A stretch of 64,000 nucleotides of DNA, taken from the NCBI GenBank assembly GCA_019448385.1, contig JAGTXO010000005.1:496001-560000 (forward strand), read 5' to 3'. The notes under the pieces were generated by a model. It searched no databases. It saw nothing but the letters and a program-made list of their open reading frames with translations, and was not told the origin of the DNA. The DNA comes from Diacronema lutheri (lineage: Eukaryota > Haptophyta > Pavlovophyceae > Pavlovales > Pavlovaceae). The number at the start of each line of letters is the position of its first letter. Position 1 is the stretch's first letter. The position numbers were made by a program, and so were the translations under genes. Shown here piece by piece: positions 37,185 to 47,066 of this stretch.

Positions 37185-38372
37185 CTACACGGCGCGACCG
37201 TCCAGCCTGAGCGCTTTGCGCACCGCCGGCTGCAGCACCGACCCTGCGAGGAGCTGGAGCGGATGCAAGATCATAATCGGCGCCGTGAAAAAGGCGAGGT
37301 CGGCGTTGCCGGCAAACACAAGCCTGATCAGCGGTAGGCCAAAGGCGAGCGTCTTTTGTGATGTGCAGAAGAGCACCGCGACCGCATCGCCGGGCGCGAT
37401 CGGCGTCCGCGCGAGCAGACGCGCGCCGCCGAGCAGCGCGCCCGCGTACGCGATGGGAAGCGTAACGCCGAGCGCGAGCAGGTCGGCGCCGCTGAGCGCC
37501 GCGCCCTTTGAGAGAAACGCCTCGCTGAAGGTGTTGTAGATGATGAGCAGCAGCACCGCCTCGGACACCTTTTTGCTCGCGCGCGCGCGCCGCGCTGCAA
37601 AGGCTTGGACAGGCGGGGCCGAACGCGCCAGCTGCCCGAGGAGCACGGGTAAGACGACTGTGCGCGCGAGCTTGGCGCAGACGTCGGCAAGGCTCACGTC
37701 AATCGTCCTGCCCATGAGCCCGAGCAACAGCAACGGCGTGACGAACACCCCCGCCGTGTTGCTGAACACCGCGTTGGTGATCGCGAGCGCGACGTTTCCG
37801 CCCGCCGCCTGGGTCATTATGACGCACATGTTGACGGTTGTAGGCAGGCAGGACGTGACGAGAAGGCCGTCGAGCAGCGCGGAGCTGAGCGGCGCGTGCA
37901 TCGCTCTGACAAGCTGGACGAGCAGCCAGGTCATGCCCGGCCAGAGCGCGAACGTGACGAGTTGCACGAACGCGTTGAGACGCACGGATGTGGCCGCCTG
38001 CGCCAGCTCAGACGTGCGGATGCCGAGGCCGGAAAGGAAGAAGATGGCGGCAACGCCGAGGCGGCCGACGGTGATGTCGAGCCGGAGCGGGCCGCCGTTT
38101 GCGCCCAGCGCGGGCGCCACGCGCGCCGCGGCCACCGCAAGCGCCATCCCGATCGGGAAGGTGTTCTGCCCAACAAACGTGCGCGCCCTTTCAACGGCGG
38201 AAGGCGGCCGCTCGCCGGCCGTAGCGCACGGCGAGGCGCGGCCGCGCCCACGCTGCCCCACGCCCGGCGTGCGCGGGAGCAGCGGCGAGCGAACGGCCGC
38301 GCTTGGCCCTGGGGACGCCCCACGCCCGAACGCCACGAGAAAGACGGTCGCCAAGAGGAAACGTGCGGCCAT
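37185..38372 (-). CDS. SLC10A7-like bile-acid/sodium symporter family protein
   Basis: This 395-residue protein starts at ATG 38372. After a signal-like leader (MAARFLLATVFLVAFGRGAS) it has about ten hydrophobic helices. Family features are GLGIRTSELAQA, then the conserved loop CLPTTVNMCVIMTQAAGGN followed by NAVFSNTAGVFVTPLLLLGL, and SQKTLAFGLPLI near the end. The P7 branch (SLC10A7 and bacterial YfeH) is involved in calcium homeostasis and secretory-pathway glycosylation in animals, and its substrate is unsettled. The cleavable leader plus a low-complexity linker could target it to the plastid envelope or secretory membranes. The start lies 27 bp from a divergent start codon. Confidence 0.82.
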   Translation of the reverse strand: MAARFLLATVFLVAFGRGASPGPSAAVRSPLLPRTPGVGQRGRGRASPCATAGERPPSAVERARTFVGQNTFPIGMALAVAAARVAPALGANGGPLRLDITVGRLGVAAIFFLSGLGIRTSELAQAATSVRLNAFVQLVTFALWPGMTWLLVQLVRAMHAPLSSALLDGLLVTSCLPTTVNMCVIMTQAAGGNVALAITNAVFSNTAGVFVTPLLLLGLMGRTIDVSLADVCAKLARTVVLPVLLGQLARSAPPVQAFAARRARASKKVSEAVLLLIIYNTFSEAFLSKGAALSGADLLALGVTLPIAYAGALLGGARLLARTPIAPGDAVAVLFCTSQKTLAFGLPLIRLVFAGNADLAFFTAPIMILHPLQLLAGSVLQPAVRKALRLDGRAV

Positions 38373-38399
38373 TTCTTGATTTCTCTGGGTGGCACGAGG
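38373..38399. promoter_or_regulatory. 27-bp gap between divergent start codons
   Basis: So little space means that transcription start sites and 5' UTRs of the SLC10A7-like gene and the small basic protein gene must overlap the opposite coding region. Confidence 0.4.
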
Positions 38400-38624
38400 A
38401 TGGTGTCGTGCGGAGGCGGCGCGATCAACAAGGACACGCCGAAGAAGAGCAAGGCGTTCACCCGGCCGCGCAGCGTGAATAAGAAGCGCCAGCTGCGCGT
38501 TCAGAAGGCCGTCGCGGCCACCTCGATCGCGGCGCGCGGGATTTCCAAGAAGAAGCAAAGGCTGCTCGCCAAGAGGAAAGGCAAGGACGGCGACGCAAAG
38601 GGCGGCGACGCGATGGCGGACTGA
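38400..38624 (+). CDS. Small basic protein, unknown
   Basis: This 74-residue protein (from ATG 38400) is Lys/Arg-rich: DTPKKSKAFTRPRSVNKKRQ, then a helical ISKKKQRLLAKRKGKDGD and an acidic end. Composition and length resemble small ribosome-associated or nucleolar proteins, but I cannot assign a family. Codon use and the sharp ATG/stop favour a real gene. Confidence 0.55.
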   Translation: MVSCGGGAINKDTPKKSKAFTRPRSVNKKRQLRVQKAVAATSIAARGISKKKQRLLAKRKGKDGDAKGGDAMAD

Positions 38625-38941
38625 GCCGCATCGGCCACTCTACGCCTGCACTTGTCGAGCAAGGCGCATGGCGGCTCGTCGCTCGGCATCAAGCCCGCGC
38701 TGTTGTGAGCCTCTGAAGCGGAAGAAAGGGAAGCGGCGGTACGACGACCCCGCCTGCCGCTCCCACCTCCGGCCAATCGACACCGCGTGCAGCGGTGGCG
38801 ACTGTGATCATCGGGGCTCGGGGTCCGTGTGAGTGTGACCAGAGCTCATGCCGCGTTCGGCGCCGTGGAGGCCCATGGGCCATGGCCACGGCCATGCCGT
38901 GGGCCGTCGCGTGCCTGTGTGCGCATTGGGCGTGTGCAGCG
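38625..38941. other. 317-bp intergenic region
   Basis: No gene is supported between the small basic protein and the MYND gene. In-frame ATG 38882 could extend the MYND protein upstream by 20 residues. Confidence 0.4.
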
Positions 38942-40139
38942 ATGGCGCCTCGAGGGGATCGGCAGCTGGACCATCGTGGGCGACGAGTGAAGTGCAGCTC
39001 CTGTCTCCGCGAGGATCCGCCTTTGGGCCGCTTCCTGCGGTGTGGCGCGTGCAAGAAGGCATTCTGTACGGGCGGCGGGGCGCGATGCCGTCAGCGCGCG
39101 CGCCGCGGCCGCCCGTACGCGCGCGTGTGCGCCGACGCCGCGCGTGTGCCCCGCAGACTGCAACCAGGCCTGCCAGCAGAGCGATTGGGCGTACCACCGG
39201 GGCGTGTGCAGCCGGCCAAGCATGCGCCTGCACGCCCTGCCCGACCGTTACGAGTGGCGCTCACAGCCGTTCGTCGGCAAAGGCAAGGAGGACTTTGACG
39301 TGCGCTGGAGCGCGGGCGAGCTCGTCGTGCTCGGCGCGACCGACCACTCGCTCGTCGACGAGGTGCACAGCTTCCCCGCGGACGCAGCGCGGGAGTCGTT
39401 GGATGCCAACTTCCGTGGCGGCGTGCTCACCGTGACCGCCGCGCGTGTGCGGCCTCTTGCTCGGCACGTGCCGTCGGCGGAAGCGGCGCCGTCGGCGGAA
39501 GCGGCGCCGTCGGCGAAAGCGGCCGCCAAAGCGGCAGCCGCGCGCGCAGCGCCGCTCGCCGACGCGCCCGCCGCGGCGTCTACCGCGTTTAGCACGAACG
39601 CGCCGGCGGCGGACGCGCCCAAAGGCGTGGGCGCGCCGCCCGCGGCAGACGCGCCCGAGGGCGTGGGCACGCCCACGCCGCCCGTGGCTGGGGCCAACCG
39701 CGTGCAGAGCAGCCTCGCGGCGAAGGGCAGCACGTCGTACTACCACGCGCACGGCAGGGTGGTGGCCGAGGCGCCGCTCGCGGCGCGGCCGGCCGCGCGG
39801 CCGATCACAGAGTTCGCGTGGAGCGCGGACGGCGGCGCGATCAAGGTGTACGTCACCTGGCCCGGCGCACACGCGCTCGCCGAAGAGCGCGTGCGCGCCG
39901 AGCTGCTCGGCGACGGCGGCGATCGGCTGGAGCTGCGTGTCGAGAGCGACGGCGGCGAGAGCAGCCTCAGCCTGCTGCTCTTCGACCGGGCGCAATCGGT
40001 GGCGATTCGGCGTCGTGCCGACAAGCTCGTCCTCACCCTACGCAAGGCGGACGCCTCGCGCGAGTGGCTGTCGCTCACGCGCAAGCCGTGGGAGAAGCTG
40101 CCGCCTCAGCCGGCAGCGCCCGGGCGTATCGCCGAGTGA
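38942..40139 (+). CDS. MYND zinc-finger plus CS (p23-like) domain protein
   Basis: Exons 38942-39065 and 39157-40139 give 368 residues. Splicing at GTACGG...CGCAG restores a textbook MYND finger: VKCSSCLREDPPLGRFLRCG, then ACKKAFYCNQACQQSDWAY and HRGVC. The finger ends near residue 60. After an Ala/Pro linker with 18-bp repeats (PSAEAA three times near 39469-39525) comes a CS/p23-like beta domain (about 250-355, EFAWSADGGAIKVYVTWPGA), the fold of Hsp90 co-chaperones. MYND fingers bind proline-rich peptides. The combination suggests a chaperone adaptor. The first exon may start at ATG 38882 instead. Confidence 0.78.
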
Positions 40140-40342
40140 GCGGCCCCGGGTCGACGGCCGCGGCGGGCACGACGGCCGGGAGCGGGTACCGAGTATAACC
40201 GACGCGGCCCCATTGTGAGTGACGAGACCTCGCACGGTCAGGACCGTGTGACGCAATTGCTATCGAACCGAAATTGCTGGAGAGTTGCTGTGCGGACGTC
40301 CTGACGCGCCGGGGTATCTGGAACTCCAGCGCCGCTTTGAAG

Positions 40343-41794
40343 ATGGCCACGCTGTACGCGAAGCAGGAGGCTGAGCTGCACCACTTCTCCGGGCTGCTGT
40401 TCAGCGGCGACCGCCTGAACACGGTGATTGAATGGGGCGCGCGCGCCGCGATCATCGGGCTCGGCCTCGCCAACCCGGGCGGCATCTTCACGCCGGCGCC
40501 GGGCGCGCAGTCGCTCGTCGAGGTTGGTCTGTGGATGTGCGCGATTTCGGCGTTCACGCGCGCGTACAACGCGTGGTTGGAGTACACATACGCCAAGAAG
40601 CCGCAGTACCGCACGCAGCCGCCCGTCGAGCACGCACTCCGCTCCAAGACCGACCTGGTGGGCCGCGAGCTGACCAACCTCGAGTCGCAGAACATGCACG
40701 ACCGCCGCACGCTGCTCCTCGATGCGGCGCTCGTCGTCGCGCTCTTCACGCTCAACCCAGGCTTCTTTCCGGGGCGCGACGGCGTCGTGCACGGATCCAT
40801 CGAGCGCGCGCTCCGCCTCCTCGTCCACCAGTACCTCATCTCTTTCACGATGTACTGGGCGCACCGCGCCGGCCACGTCGTGCCGTACAAGTGGGCGAAC
40901 GTGCACGGCGTGCACCACCAGTCGACGCACCCGCTTTCGCGCGTGACGTACCAGGCGCACTTCCTCGACAACTTCATGAACGCCATCTACGGCCACACCT
41001 TTGCTCAGTTCCTCTGCCCGCTCGATTACACGATGTACTGGGCGTGCCACGTGCTGCGCGTGATGGAGTCTCTGGAGAAGCACTCGGGCCTCTCGTGCCA
41101 CTACAACGTGGCGCACAACCTGCAGCGCTGGCTGCCGTACTCGCAGATGCCGCACCACCACGACCTCCACCACGAGGGCTCGAAGCGGTGCAACTTCACG
41201 TTCAGCGCGTCGGGCGGGCTGTGGGACGCGCTCTTTGGCACGCGCAAGCCCGGCCGCGCGAAGTACTTCCCCGACCAGGCGAGCGCGTACGATCAGGCGC
41301 TGCTGCGCAAGCAGGAGGCGGAGCGCGCTGAGGAGGAGGAGGCGCTCGCGCTCGCCAAGGCGCCGGCGCCGGCGGACGATGAGCTCACCGCTGCACAGCT
41401 CGCCGAGCACGCGTCAGTCGACTCGTGCTGGATTGCCATTGGCGGCGCCGTGTACGACGTTACGTCCTACATGAAGGAGCATCCGGGCGGCGAGCAGACG
41501 CTGCTCGACCTGGCCGGGCGCGACGCGACGACTGAGTTTGAGGACGTTGGGCACACCGCCGACGCGCGCGCGCTCCTCGCCAAGCACAAGGTCGGCTCTT
41601 TGGCGGGCGCGATCAAGACGTCGATCAAGGTGGACACCGACTCGTTTTGGAACGGGCTCTTCGCCGTGCACGCGCCGATCGCGGTCATGTGCTGCCTCGT
41701 TGCGTGCACGCGCACGCCCGGCGCCGTGCCCGTCAGCACGTTTTGCCTCTCCGTCCTCGTCGCCGAGATTGCGCAGTGCCTGCTCGCGAAGTAG
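40343..41794 (+). CDS. Sterol desaturase/fatty-acid hydroxylase fused to cytochrome b5
   Basis: This 483-residue protein starts at ATG 40343. The membrane domain has the three His boxes of the di-iron superfamily: HRAGH near 174, HGVHHQ near 190 and PHHHDLHHE near 270, among hydrophobic helices. The C-terminal part (about 350-435) is a cytochrome b5 domain with SCWIAIGGAVYDVTSYMKEH, PGGE and DVGH as heme ligand region, followed by a final hydrophobic anchor. The b5 domain would pass electrons to the di-iron site, so the enzyme probably hydroxylates or desaturates a sterol or acyl chain in the ER. Fused b5 domains are known for fatty-acid hydroxylases and desaturases; the substrate cannot be told. 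Confidence 0.85.
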   Translation: MATLYAKQEAELHHFSGLLFSGDRLNTVIEWGARAAIIGLGLANPGGIFTPAPGAQSLVEVGLWMCAISAFTRAYNAWLEYTYAKKPQYRTQPPVEHALRSKTDLVGRELTNLESQNMHDRRTLLLDAALVVALFTLNPGFFPGRDGVVHGSIERALRLLVHQYLISFTMYWAHRAGHVVPYKWANVHGVHHQSTHPLSRVTYQAHFLDNFMNAIYGHTFAQFLCPLDYTMYWACHVLRVMESLEKHSGLSCHYNVAHNLQRWLPYSQMPHHHDLHHEGSKRCNFTFSASGGLWDALFGTRKPGRAKYFPDQASAYDQALLRKQEAERAEEEEALALAKAPAPADDELTAAQLAEHASVDSCWIAIGGAVYDVTSYMKEHPGGEQTLLDLAGRDATTEFEDVGHTADARALLAKHKVGSLAGAIKTSIKVDTDSFWNGLFAVHAPIAVMCCLVACTRTPGAVPVSTFCLSVLVAEIAQCLLAK

Positions 41795-41968
41795 GCTGCG
41801 TGGGCGTGTCCGCGCCGCCCTTCCGTCACCGCCGCTCTGCCACCCCTCCGTCCTGCCCCAAAACCGCCGCGCTTCCCGCGGCTCGGCCCAACTCCACACA
41901 ATCACCGCGTGCTCGCCCTGATGTGCCCACGCCAGCTTCTCTGGCAAACCTTGACATGAGTCCCATCT

Positions 41969-42793
41969 TCAAGAAGGCCCGTTTCCGACTCCGCCACCTG
42001 CAAAGGGCGCGGCCCCGAACTCAGCGCGCATGGCGACGAGATCGTCCATCGTGTCGACGCCGCGATGCGCCGAGCCAATCTCGGCGACCGCGATGTGCAT
42101 GCCCGCCTCGAGCGCGCGCAGCTGCTCAAGGCCCTCGGCGAGCTCAAGCGGCGACGGCGGCATCTGTACGAAGCGAAAAAGCGCCTCGCGACGGAAGCCG
42201 TAGATGCCCAGGTGCCGCCGCGCGGCACGCCCGCCGACGGGAGCGTTCGCCTCGAGCGGCCCTCGCTCCTCGTCGCGCTCGGCCCGCGTGGCGCGCTCGA
42301 CCTCGGCGCGCGGCACGCCGATGGGCGCCCGGCTAAAGTAGAGGGCGCGCATCACCGGCGAGACCACCACCTTGACACGGTTGGGGTCCAGCACGTCGGC
42401 GCGCGTGAGCGGCGAGCTGAGCGTCGCCATGTCTGCGCCAGCGTCGGCGCGCAGCGCGGCGACGACGCGTGCGATGGCGCATGGCGGGAGCAGCGGCTCA
42501 TCGCCTTGCACGTTCAGGACGAACGGCGCATCACCGCCGATCTGGCGCACCGCGGCCGCGACGCGATCCGTGCCCGACGGCAGCGCGGGGTCGGTCAGCA
42601 CGGCCGACGCGCCGGCGCGCTCCGCCGCAGCCGCGATCGCCGCATGATCGGTCGCGACGAAGACGTGCTCGACCTGCGCGGAGCGCAACGCGGCTTGCAC
42701 CACCCGCGCAATCATCGGCTGGCCGTGGATGTCGGCGAGCGCCTTGCCCGGCAGCCGCGTGGAGCCAAAGCGTGCGGGAATGACCACGAGCAT
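41969..42793 (-). CDS. kdsB: CMP-KDO synthetase (3-deoxy-manno-octulosonate cytidylyltransferase)
   Basis: This 274-residue protein starts at ATG 42793. The nucleotide-binding start VVIPARFGSTRLPGKALADI, NVQGDEPLLPP, the Leu/Pro-rich PLELAEGLEQLRALE and DTMDDL match KdsB. The enzyme activates KDO as CMP-KDO. In plants and algae KDO goes into cell-wall polysaccharides (rhamnogalacturonan II in plants, scales and wall polymers in algae). No targeting peptide is obvious. The gene is typical of photosynthetic eukaryotes and bacteria and absent from animals and fungi, which supports an algal source. The start lies 74 bp from the UbiB gene start. Confidence 0.92.
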   Translation of the reverse strand: MLVVIPARFGSTRLPGKALADIHGQPMIARVVQAALRSAQVEHVFVATDHAAIAAAAERAGASAVLTDPALPSGTDRVAAAVRQIGGDAPFVLNVQGDEPLLPPCAIARVVAALRADAGADMATLSSPLTRADVLDPNRVKVVVSPVMRALYFSRAPIGVPRAEVERATRAERDEERGPLEANAPVGGRAARRHLGIYGFRREALFRFVQMPPSPLELAEGLEQLRALEAGMHIAVAEIGSAHRGVDTMDDLVAMRAEFGAAPFAGGGVGNGPS

Positions 42794-42867
42794 GGGGACG
42801 CTCCGCCGAGCGCCGCCATGAGCGATACTTATTTCGTTTTGCCGCCGAGTGCCGCCGTAGTGTCGGG
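42794..42867. promoter_or_regulatory. Likely bidirectional promoter, kdsB / UbiB-type kinase
   Basis: These 74 bp between divergent start codons include an AT-rich patch (about 42820-42842). Confidence 0.4.
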
Positions 42868-44442
42868 ATGCAGATGCCCTGGCTGACGGTCTACCTCGCC
42901 GCGGCCGCCGCCCATCGCGGCGCGCACCGCGCGCCGCGGGTGCGCGTGGCGATGGCGTCGTCCGCACCGCCCGGCACGCCGCGCTCGCCGCCCGCGCTCG
43001 ACGAGCTCGTGCGCGAGGGCCGCGAGGTGATGCTCGAGGCGCTCGGGATCGTGCAGGAGGTTGGAATCGAGTCGACGGTGCGCCGCACGCTCGTCGGGCA
43101 GCGCGCCGTGCTGGCAACGGCGCTCGAGCTCGCGCGCGAGCTGCCGCGCGCGCCCTTCCCGCCGCCGCCGGGCATCACTTTGGACCAGCTCCTGAGCGAC
43201 TACGTAGGCCAGCTGCCCGCCGAGCTCGCGCCGCGCACGCTGCGCCGACTATTTGAGCGGCTGGGCGCCACGTACATCAAGCTCGGGCAGTTCATCGCGT
43301 CGAGTCCGACGCTCTTCCCCGCGGACTACGTGCTCGAATTCCAAAAGTGCCTCGACGCGTCGCCCACGATCGACTTTGCGACGATCGAGCGCATCGTGAG
43401 TGAGGACCTCGGCCGGCCGCTCGACGCGGTGTACGCCTCGTTTGACCGCACGCCGCTTGCGTCGGCGTCCGTGGCGCAGGTGCACGCGGCGACGCTGCTC
43501 TCGGGCGAGGACGTGGTCGTGAAGGTGCAGAAGCCAGGTACGCGCGACGTGCTCCAGGCCGACCTCGGCTTTCTCGCCGTCGCGAGCCGCGTGCTCGAGT
43601 TCGTCGCGCCGTCGCTTGGCCGACTGTCGCTCGCCGGCATCGTGTCCGACCTGCGCACGACGATGCTCGGCGAGCTGGACTTCCGGCAGGAGGCGAAGAA
43701 CTTGGGCGAGTTCGCCACGTTCCTGCGCACCGCCGGCCTCACCGACGTGTCCACGTGCCCGCGTCCGTACCCGGCCGCGTCCGGTGCGCGCGTGCTCACG
43801 ATGGAGCGGCTGTACGGCGTGCCGCTCACCGACCTTGACGGGATTCGTGCCTACTCGCCCAACCCAGAGCAGACGCTGATCAACGCGCTGAACACGTGGT
43901 CGCTCTCCGTCGTCGCGAGCCCGTTCTTCCACGCCGACGTGCACGCGGGCAACTTGCTCGTGCTGCGCGACGGACGCGTTGGCTTCATCGACTTTGGCAT
44001 CGTCGGCCGGATCCCGCCGCAGACGTGGAGCGCCGTGCAGGGCCTCGGCACTGGGCTCGTCCAGTCGGACTGGACGCTGGTCGCCGAGTCCATGGTCGCG
44101 ATGGGCGCGACGAGCGGCGCGGTGAACGTGCAGCAACTCGCGCGCGACATCGAGGCGCTCGCGCTCAAGGCACAGACCATTGACCCACAGCTGAGCGCGA
44201 CAGTGCTCGAGGGGCAGGTGCGCGCGCAGGTGACCGTCGACTCGGAGGCGGTCACGCGGCTCACGCTCGAGATTGCGGAGGTGGCCGAGCGCGCGGGCGT
44301 CAAGCTGCCGCGCGAATTTGGGCTCCTCATCAAGCAGGCGCTCTATTTCGACCGGTACACGAAGCTCCTGGCGCCAGAGCTCGATGTGATGACCGACGAT
44401 CGCGTGCGCTTGCGCGGCACCGGTGGTGCAATCGACGTGTGA
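42868..44442 (+). CDS. ABC1/UbiB-type atypical kinase (ADCK family)
   Basis: This intronless protein has 524 residues. The hallmark KxGQ motif (KLGQFIAS, Lys138), the Ala-rich loop PLASASVAQVHAA, VVVKVQKPG (nucleotide-binding Lys), HADVHAGNLLVL (catalytic loop) and FIDFGIVG (metal-binding Asp) are all present in order. UbiB/ADCK proteins support ubiquinone synthesis in mitochondria and plastoquinone/prenyl-lipid metabolism in plastoglobules. An N-terminal leader (about 1-30, hydrophobic then Arg-rich) favours plastid or mitochondrial import. Confidence 0.92.
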   Translation: MQMPWLTVYLAAAAAHRGAHRAPRVRVAMASSAPPGTPRSPPALDELVREGREVMLEALGIVQEVGIESTVRRTLVGQRAVLATALELARELPRAPFPPPPGITLDQLLSDYVGQLPAELAPRTLRRLFERLGATYIKLGQFIASSPTLFPADYVLEFQKCLDASPTIDFATIERIVSEDLGRPLDAVYASFDRTPLASASVAQVHAATLLSGEDVVVKVQKPGTRDVLQADLGFLAVASRVLEFVAPSLGRLSLAGIVSDLRTTMLGELDFRQEAKNLGEFATFLRTAGLTDVSTCPRPYPAASGARVLTMERLYGVPLTDLDGIRAYSPNPEQTLINALNTWSLSVVASPFFHADVHAGNLLVLRDGRVGFIDFGIVGRIPPQTWSAVQGLGTGLVQSDWTLVAESMVAMGATSGAVNVQQLARDIEALALKAQTIDPQLSATVLEGQVRAQVTVDSEAVTRLTLEIAEVAERAGVKLPREFGLLIKQALYFDRYTKLLAPELDVMTDDRVRLRGTGGAIDV

Positions 44443-44632
44443 CAAGCCGCTCTTGGCAGTCACCGAGGTGCCGCGATTCCGGTCTTGCGAGGGCGGCAAA
44501 TGGTGTGATGACTGACTTGCTGAAGTTGTGACGTCCAGTCGTTGACCCACACTCCCTGAGGCCATGTGAACAAAACTGATCAGAGCCAGCGTCGGAGTTG
44601 CCGAACTTGCTGATCTTGGGCATCCAAAGAAA

Positions 44633-46759
44633 ATGGAGGCGCCCGCGCACGAGCCCACGATTCCGGCTTCAGATGCGACGCCAGGAGCGCAGCCAGCGGG
44701 CGGCGGACAGGTGGACGATTCGATCGCGATCATCGGTCTACCGGTGTACGCGCAGGCCAAGGACATTGAGCGGTTGCTCGCCGCGGAGCTGCAGGACCTC
44801 CAGCCGGTGCGCGTCAAGGTGAAGCCCGGTGTCACGATCGCCAAGTTTTCGAGCGAGCAGGCGCGCGACCGCGCGCTGGGGGCCTTGCAGGCCAAGTCGG
44901 TCGTATTCAAGCGCTTCACGCTCACCTTTGGCAAGGCGCACACCGGCCAAGAGCGGATCGCGCAGAAGCGCAAGGCGGAGGAGGGCGGAGCGACCGGCGG
45001 CAAGCGCCCGAGGACGGCCGAGGAGGCGGTCGCGCCGCTCCAGTCGATGACCTACGACGAGCAGCTCACGCTCAAGGCCGAGGCGATCTGCACGGTGCTC
45101 AGTGCGCTCGCCAAGCGGCTGCTCAAGGCAAACCTCGGCGGCGTGTGGCTGACGCGCGTGATCGCACGCGCGGCAGGCGGCCGGTGCTGCCCACAGGCGG
45201 ACGTCGTGCGCGCGCCCGTCACAAAGGGCTACCGGAACAAGTGCGAGTTCACGATTGGCAAGGACGCGGATGGGCGCGCGTGCGTCGGCTTTAAGATCGG
45301 CGCCTTCCGCGACGGCGTGACGGCCGTCGGCTCGCCCGCGCAATGCGACAACATCTCGGCGCAGATGAAGGCCGCCGTTGCGGCCATGCAGGCCGTCGTC
45401 GCCGAGTCGGCGCTGCCCGTGTACGAGAGCACGAACGCGGGCAAGTCCGGCTTTTGGCGCCAAGTGCTCGTGCGCCAAAACCTGCGCGGCGAGCTGCTCC
45501 TCTCCATCCAGGTGCGCCGCGCCGACACGCCCTGCTGCACGGGCGACAAGCCTTGGTGAAAGGGCGACAAAGCCCTGCTACGTGGGCGGACGATTCACAG
45601 ACGGCCGCTGCCCCGCGCTCGCGCGCTCGCGGTGTGGGGCGATGCGCACGGCAGCGCCGTTCGCGCGCGTCTGCGCTCTCATCTCGCCGCGTCGCGCTCG
45701 GCCGCCTCGACCCGATGCGCGCGCACGCCACAGGTGGCCGTCACTGCGCCGCTCTCCGTCGACGCGGCGCGCGCCGAGGTCGAGCGAGCGGTCGCCGCGG
45801 CGCGCGGCGCGGCCAACGTGCGGTGCGCATTCTGGCAGTCGCACAACGGCTGCTCAACGGCGACGCCCGACCTGCCGCACACGCACCTCTCAGGCGAGCG
45901 CGAGCTGGTCGAGGAGCTGCGCGCTGTGCGTTTCCGCATCTCGCCAAATTCCTTTTTTCAGGTGAACACGCGCGCAGCCGACGAGCTGGGCGGCGTGCTC
46001 GAACGGCTTGTACTTGAGATCAGCGCGCGCGCGCAGGTGACGCTGGTCGACGTGTGCTGTGGTGCGGGCGCGTGGGGCCTCTGCCTCGCGCGCACCGTGC
46101 GCTCCGTGATTGGCGTGGAGATGTGCGCCGACGCCGTGCAGGACGCGCGCCGCAACGCGGAGGAGAACGGCGTGACCAACGCGACGTTTGTGTGCGGCAA
46201 GGCAGAAGACGTGCTGGACAAGGTGTTGCGCAACGTGCATGGCAGCGAGTGCATAGCGATCGTGGACCCGCCGCGCGCCGGGCTGCACGTGAGCGTGCTC
46301 AAGGCGCTGCGCGCGTGTGAGAAGCTGCGCCACGTCATCTACGTTTCGTGCAACCCGATGTCGTTTGTTGAGGACGCCGAGAAGCTCTGCTATGCGCCGT
46401 CCAAGAGCTACCGAGGCGAGCCGTTTCGGCCGATGCGCGCCATCCCCGTCGACCTCTTCCCCGACACCTCGCACTGCGAGCTCGTCGTGCACATGGTGCG
46501 CATGCCGCTCGCGCAGCCGTCCGTGCCGGTGGCCGCCAGTGCGCCCGCCGCCGCGCTCGCGCCCGCCGCCGCGCTCGCGCCCGCCGCCGCGCCGCACGGC
46601 GGCGGGGCGTGCTCGGACGTTGCTGGCGACGGTGCCGATTCCCTCCGGTCGCCGCTCGCGGAGCCGCCGGCCGCAGGGGCAGCTGGGCAAGCGGATCGGC
46701 ATACGGCTGCTTCGGCCGCTCAGAATGAGGGCGGGGGTCAAGGGGGGGGCTCAGAATGA
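44633..46759 (+). CDS. tRNA (uracil-5-)-methyltransferase, TRMT2A-like
   Basis: Exons 44633-45511 and 45734-46759 give 634 residues; the 222-bp intron starts GTGCGCC. An RRM-like domain (about 25-110, SIAIIGLPVYAQAKDIERLL) precedes the TrmA-type methyltransferase: YRNKCEFTIG, FRISPNSFFQVNT, VDVCCGAGAWGLCLA (SAM binding), DPPRAGLH and VSCNP with the catalytic Cys near residue 499. TRMT2A makes m5U54 in the T loop of cytosolic tRNAs. The order RRM then TrmA is that of TRMT2A. The C-terminal tail contains AALAP repeats and is probably disordered. Confidence 0.9.
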
Positions 46760-47066
46760 GGGCAGGATTGAGCGACCGGGGGGGGGGGGGGGGGGGGGGG
46801 GGGAGGGAGGGGAGAAGAGAGACAGAGAGAGACAGAGAGACAGAGAGAAGGCGCACATTGAATCTCGTGCGTCGCCGATCGACAAGCCCCGGGCCCCCAA
46901 GTCAGTGGCGCTCTGCTCAATGCCCCGGCCAAGGCGACGCGACGCCGCAGCCCGGGCGTGTGCTCCGCCGCGGGCACCCCATTCGGCGCGCGCCGTCCGT
47001 CGACTTGCCCCGCGCCGGACGCTCTCGCGCGGACGCCGCGTTTGGTTTTCGTACGGCAAAGCTTGC
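46760..47066. other. 307-bp intergenic region with poly-G and GAGACA repeats
   Basis: A run of 26 G (46778-46803) is followed by a purine-rich stretch of GAGACA-type repeats (about 46804-46850) between the convergent TRMT2 and TspO genes. No gene is seen. Confidence 0.6.
46778..46803. repeat. Run of 26 G
   Basis: It begins 18 bp after the TRMT2 stop codon, in the 3' region shared with the convergent TspO gene. Confidence 0.9.
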
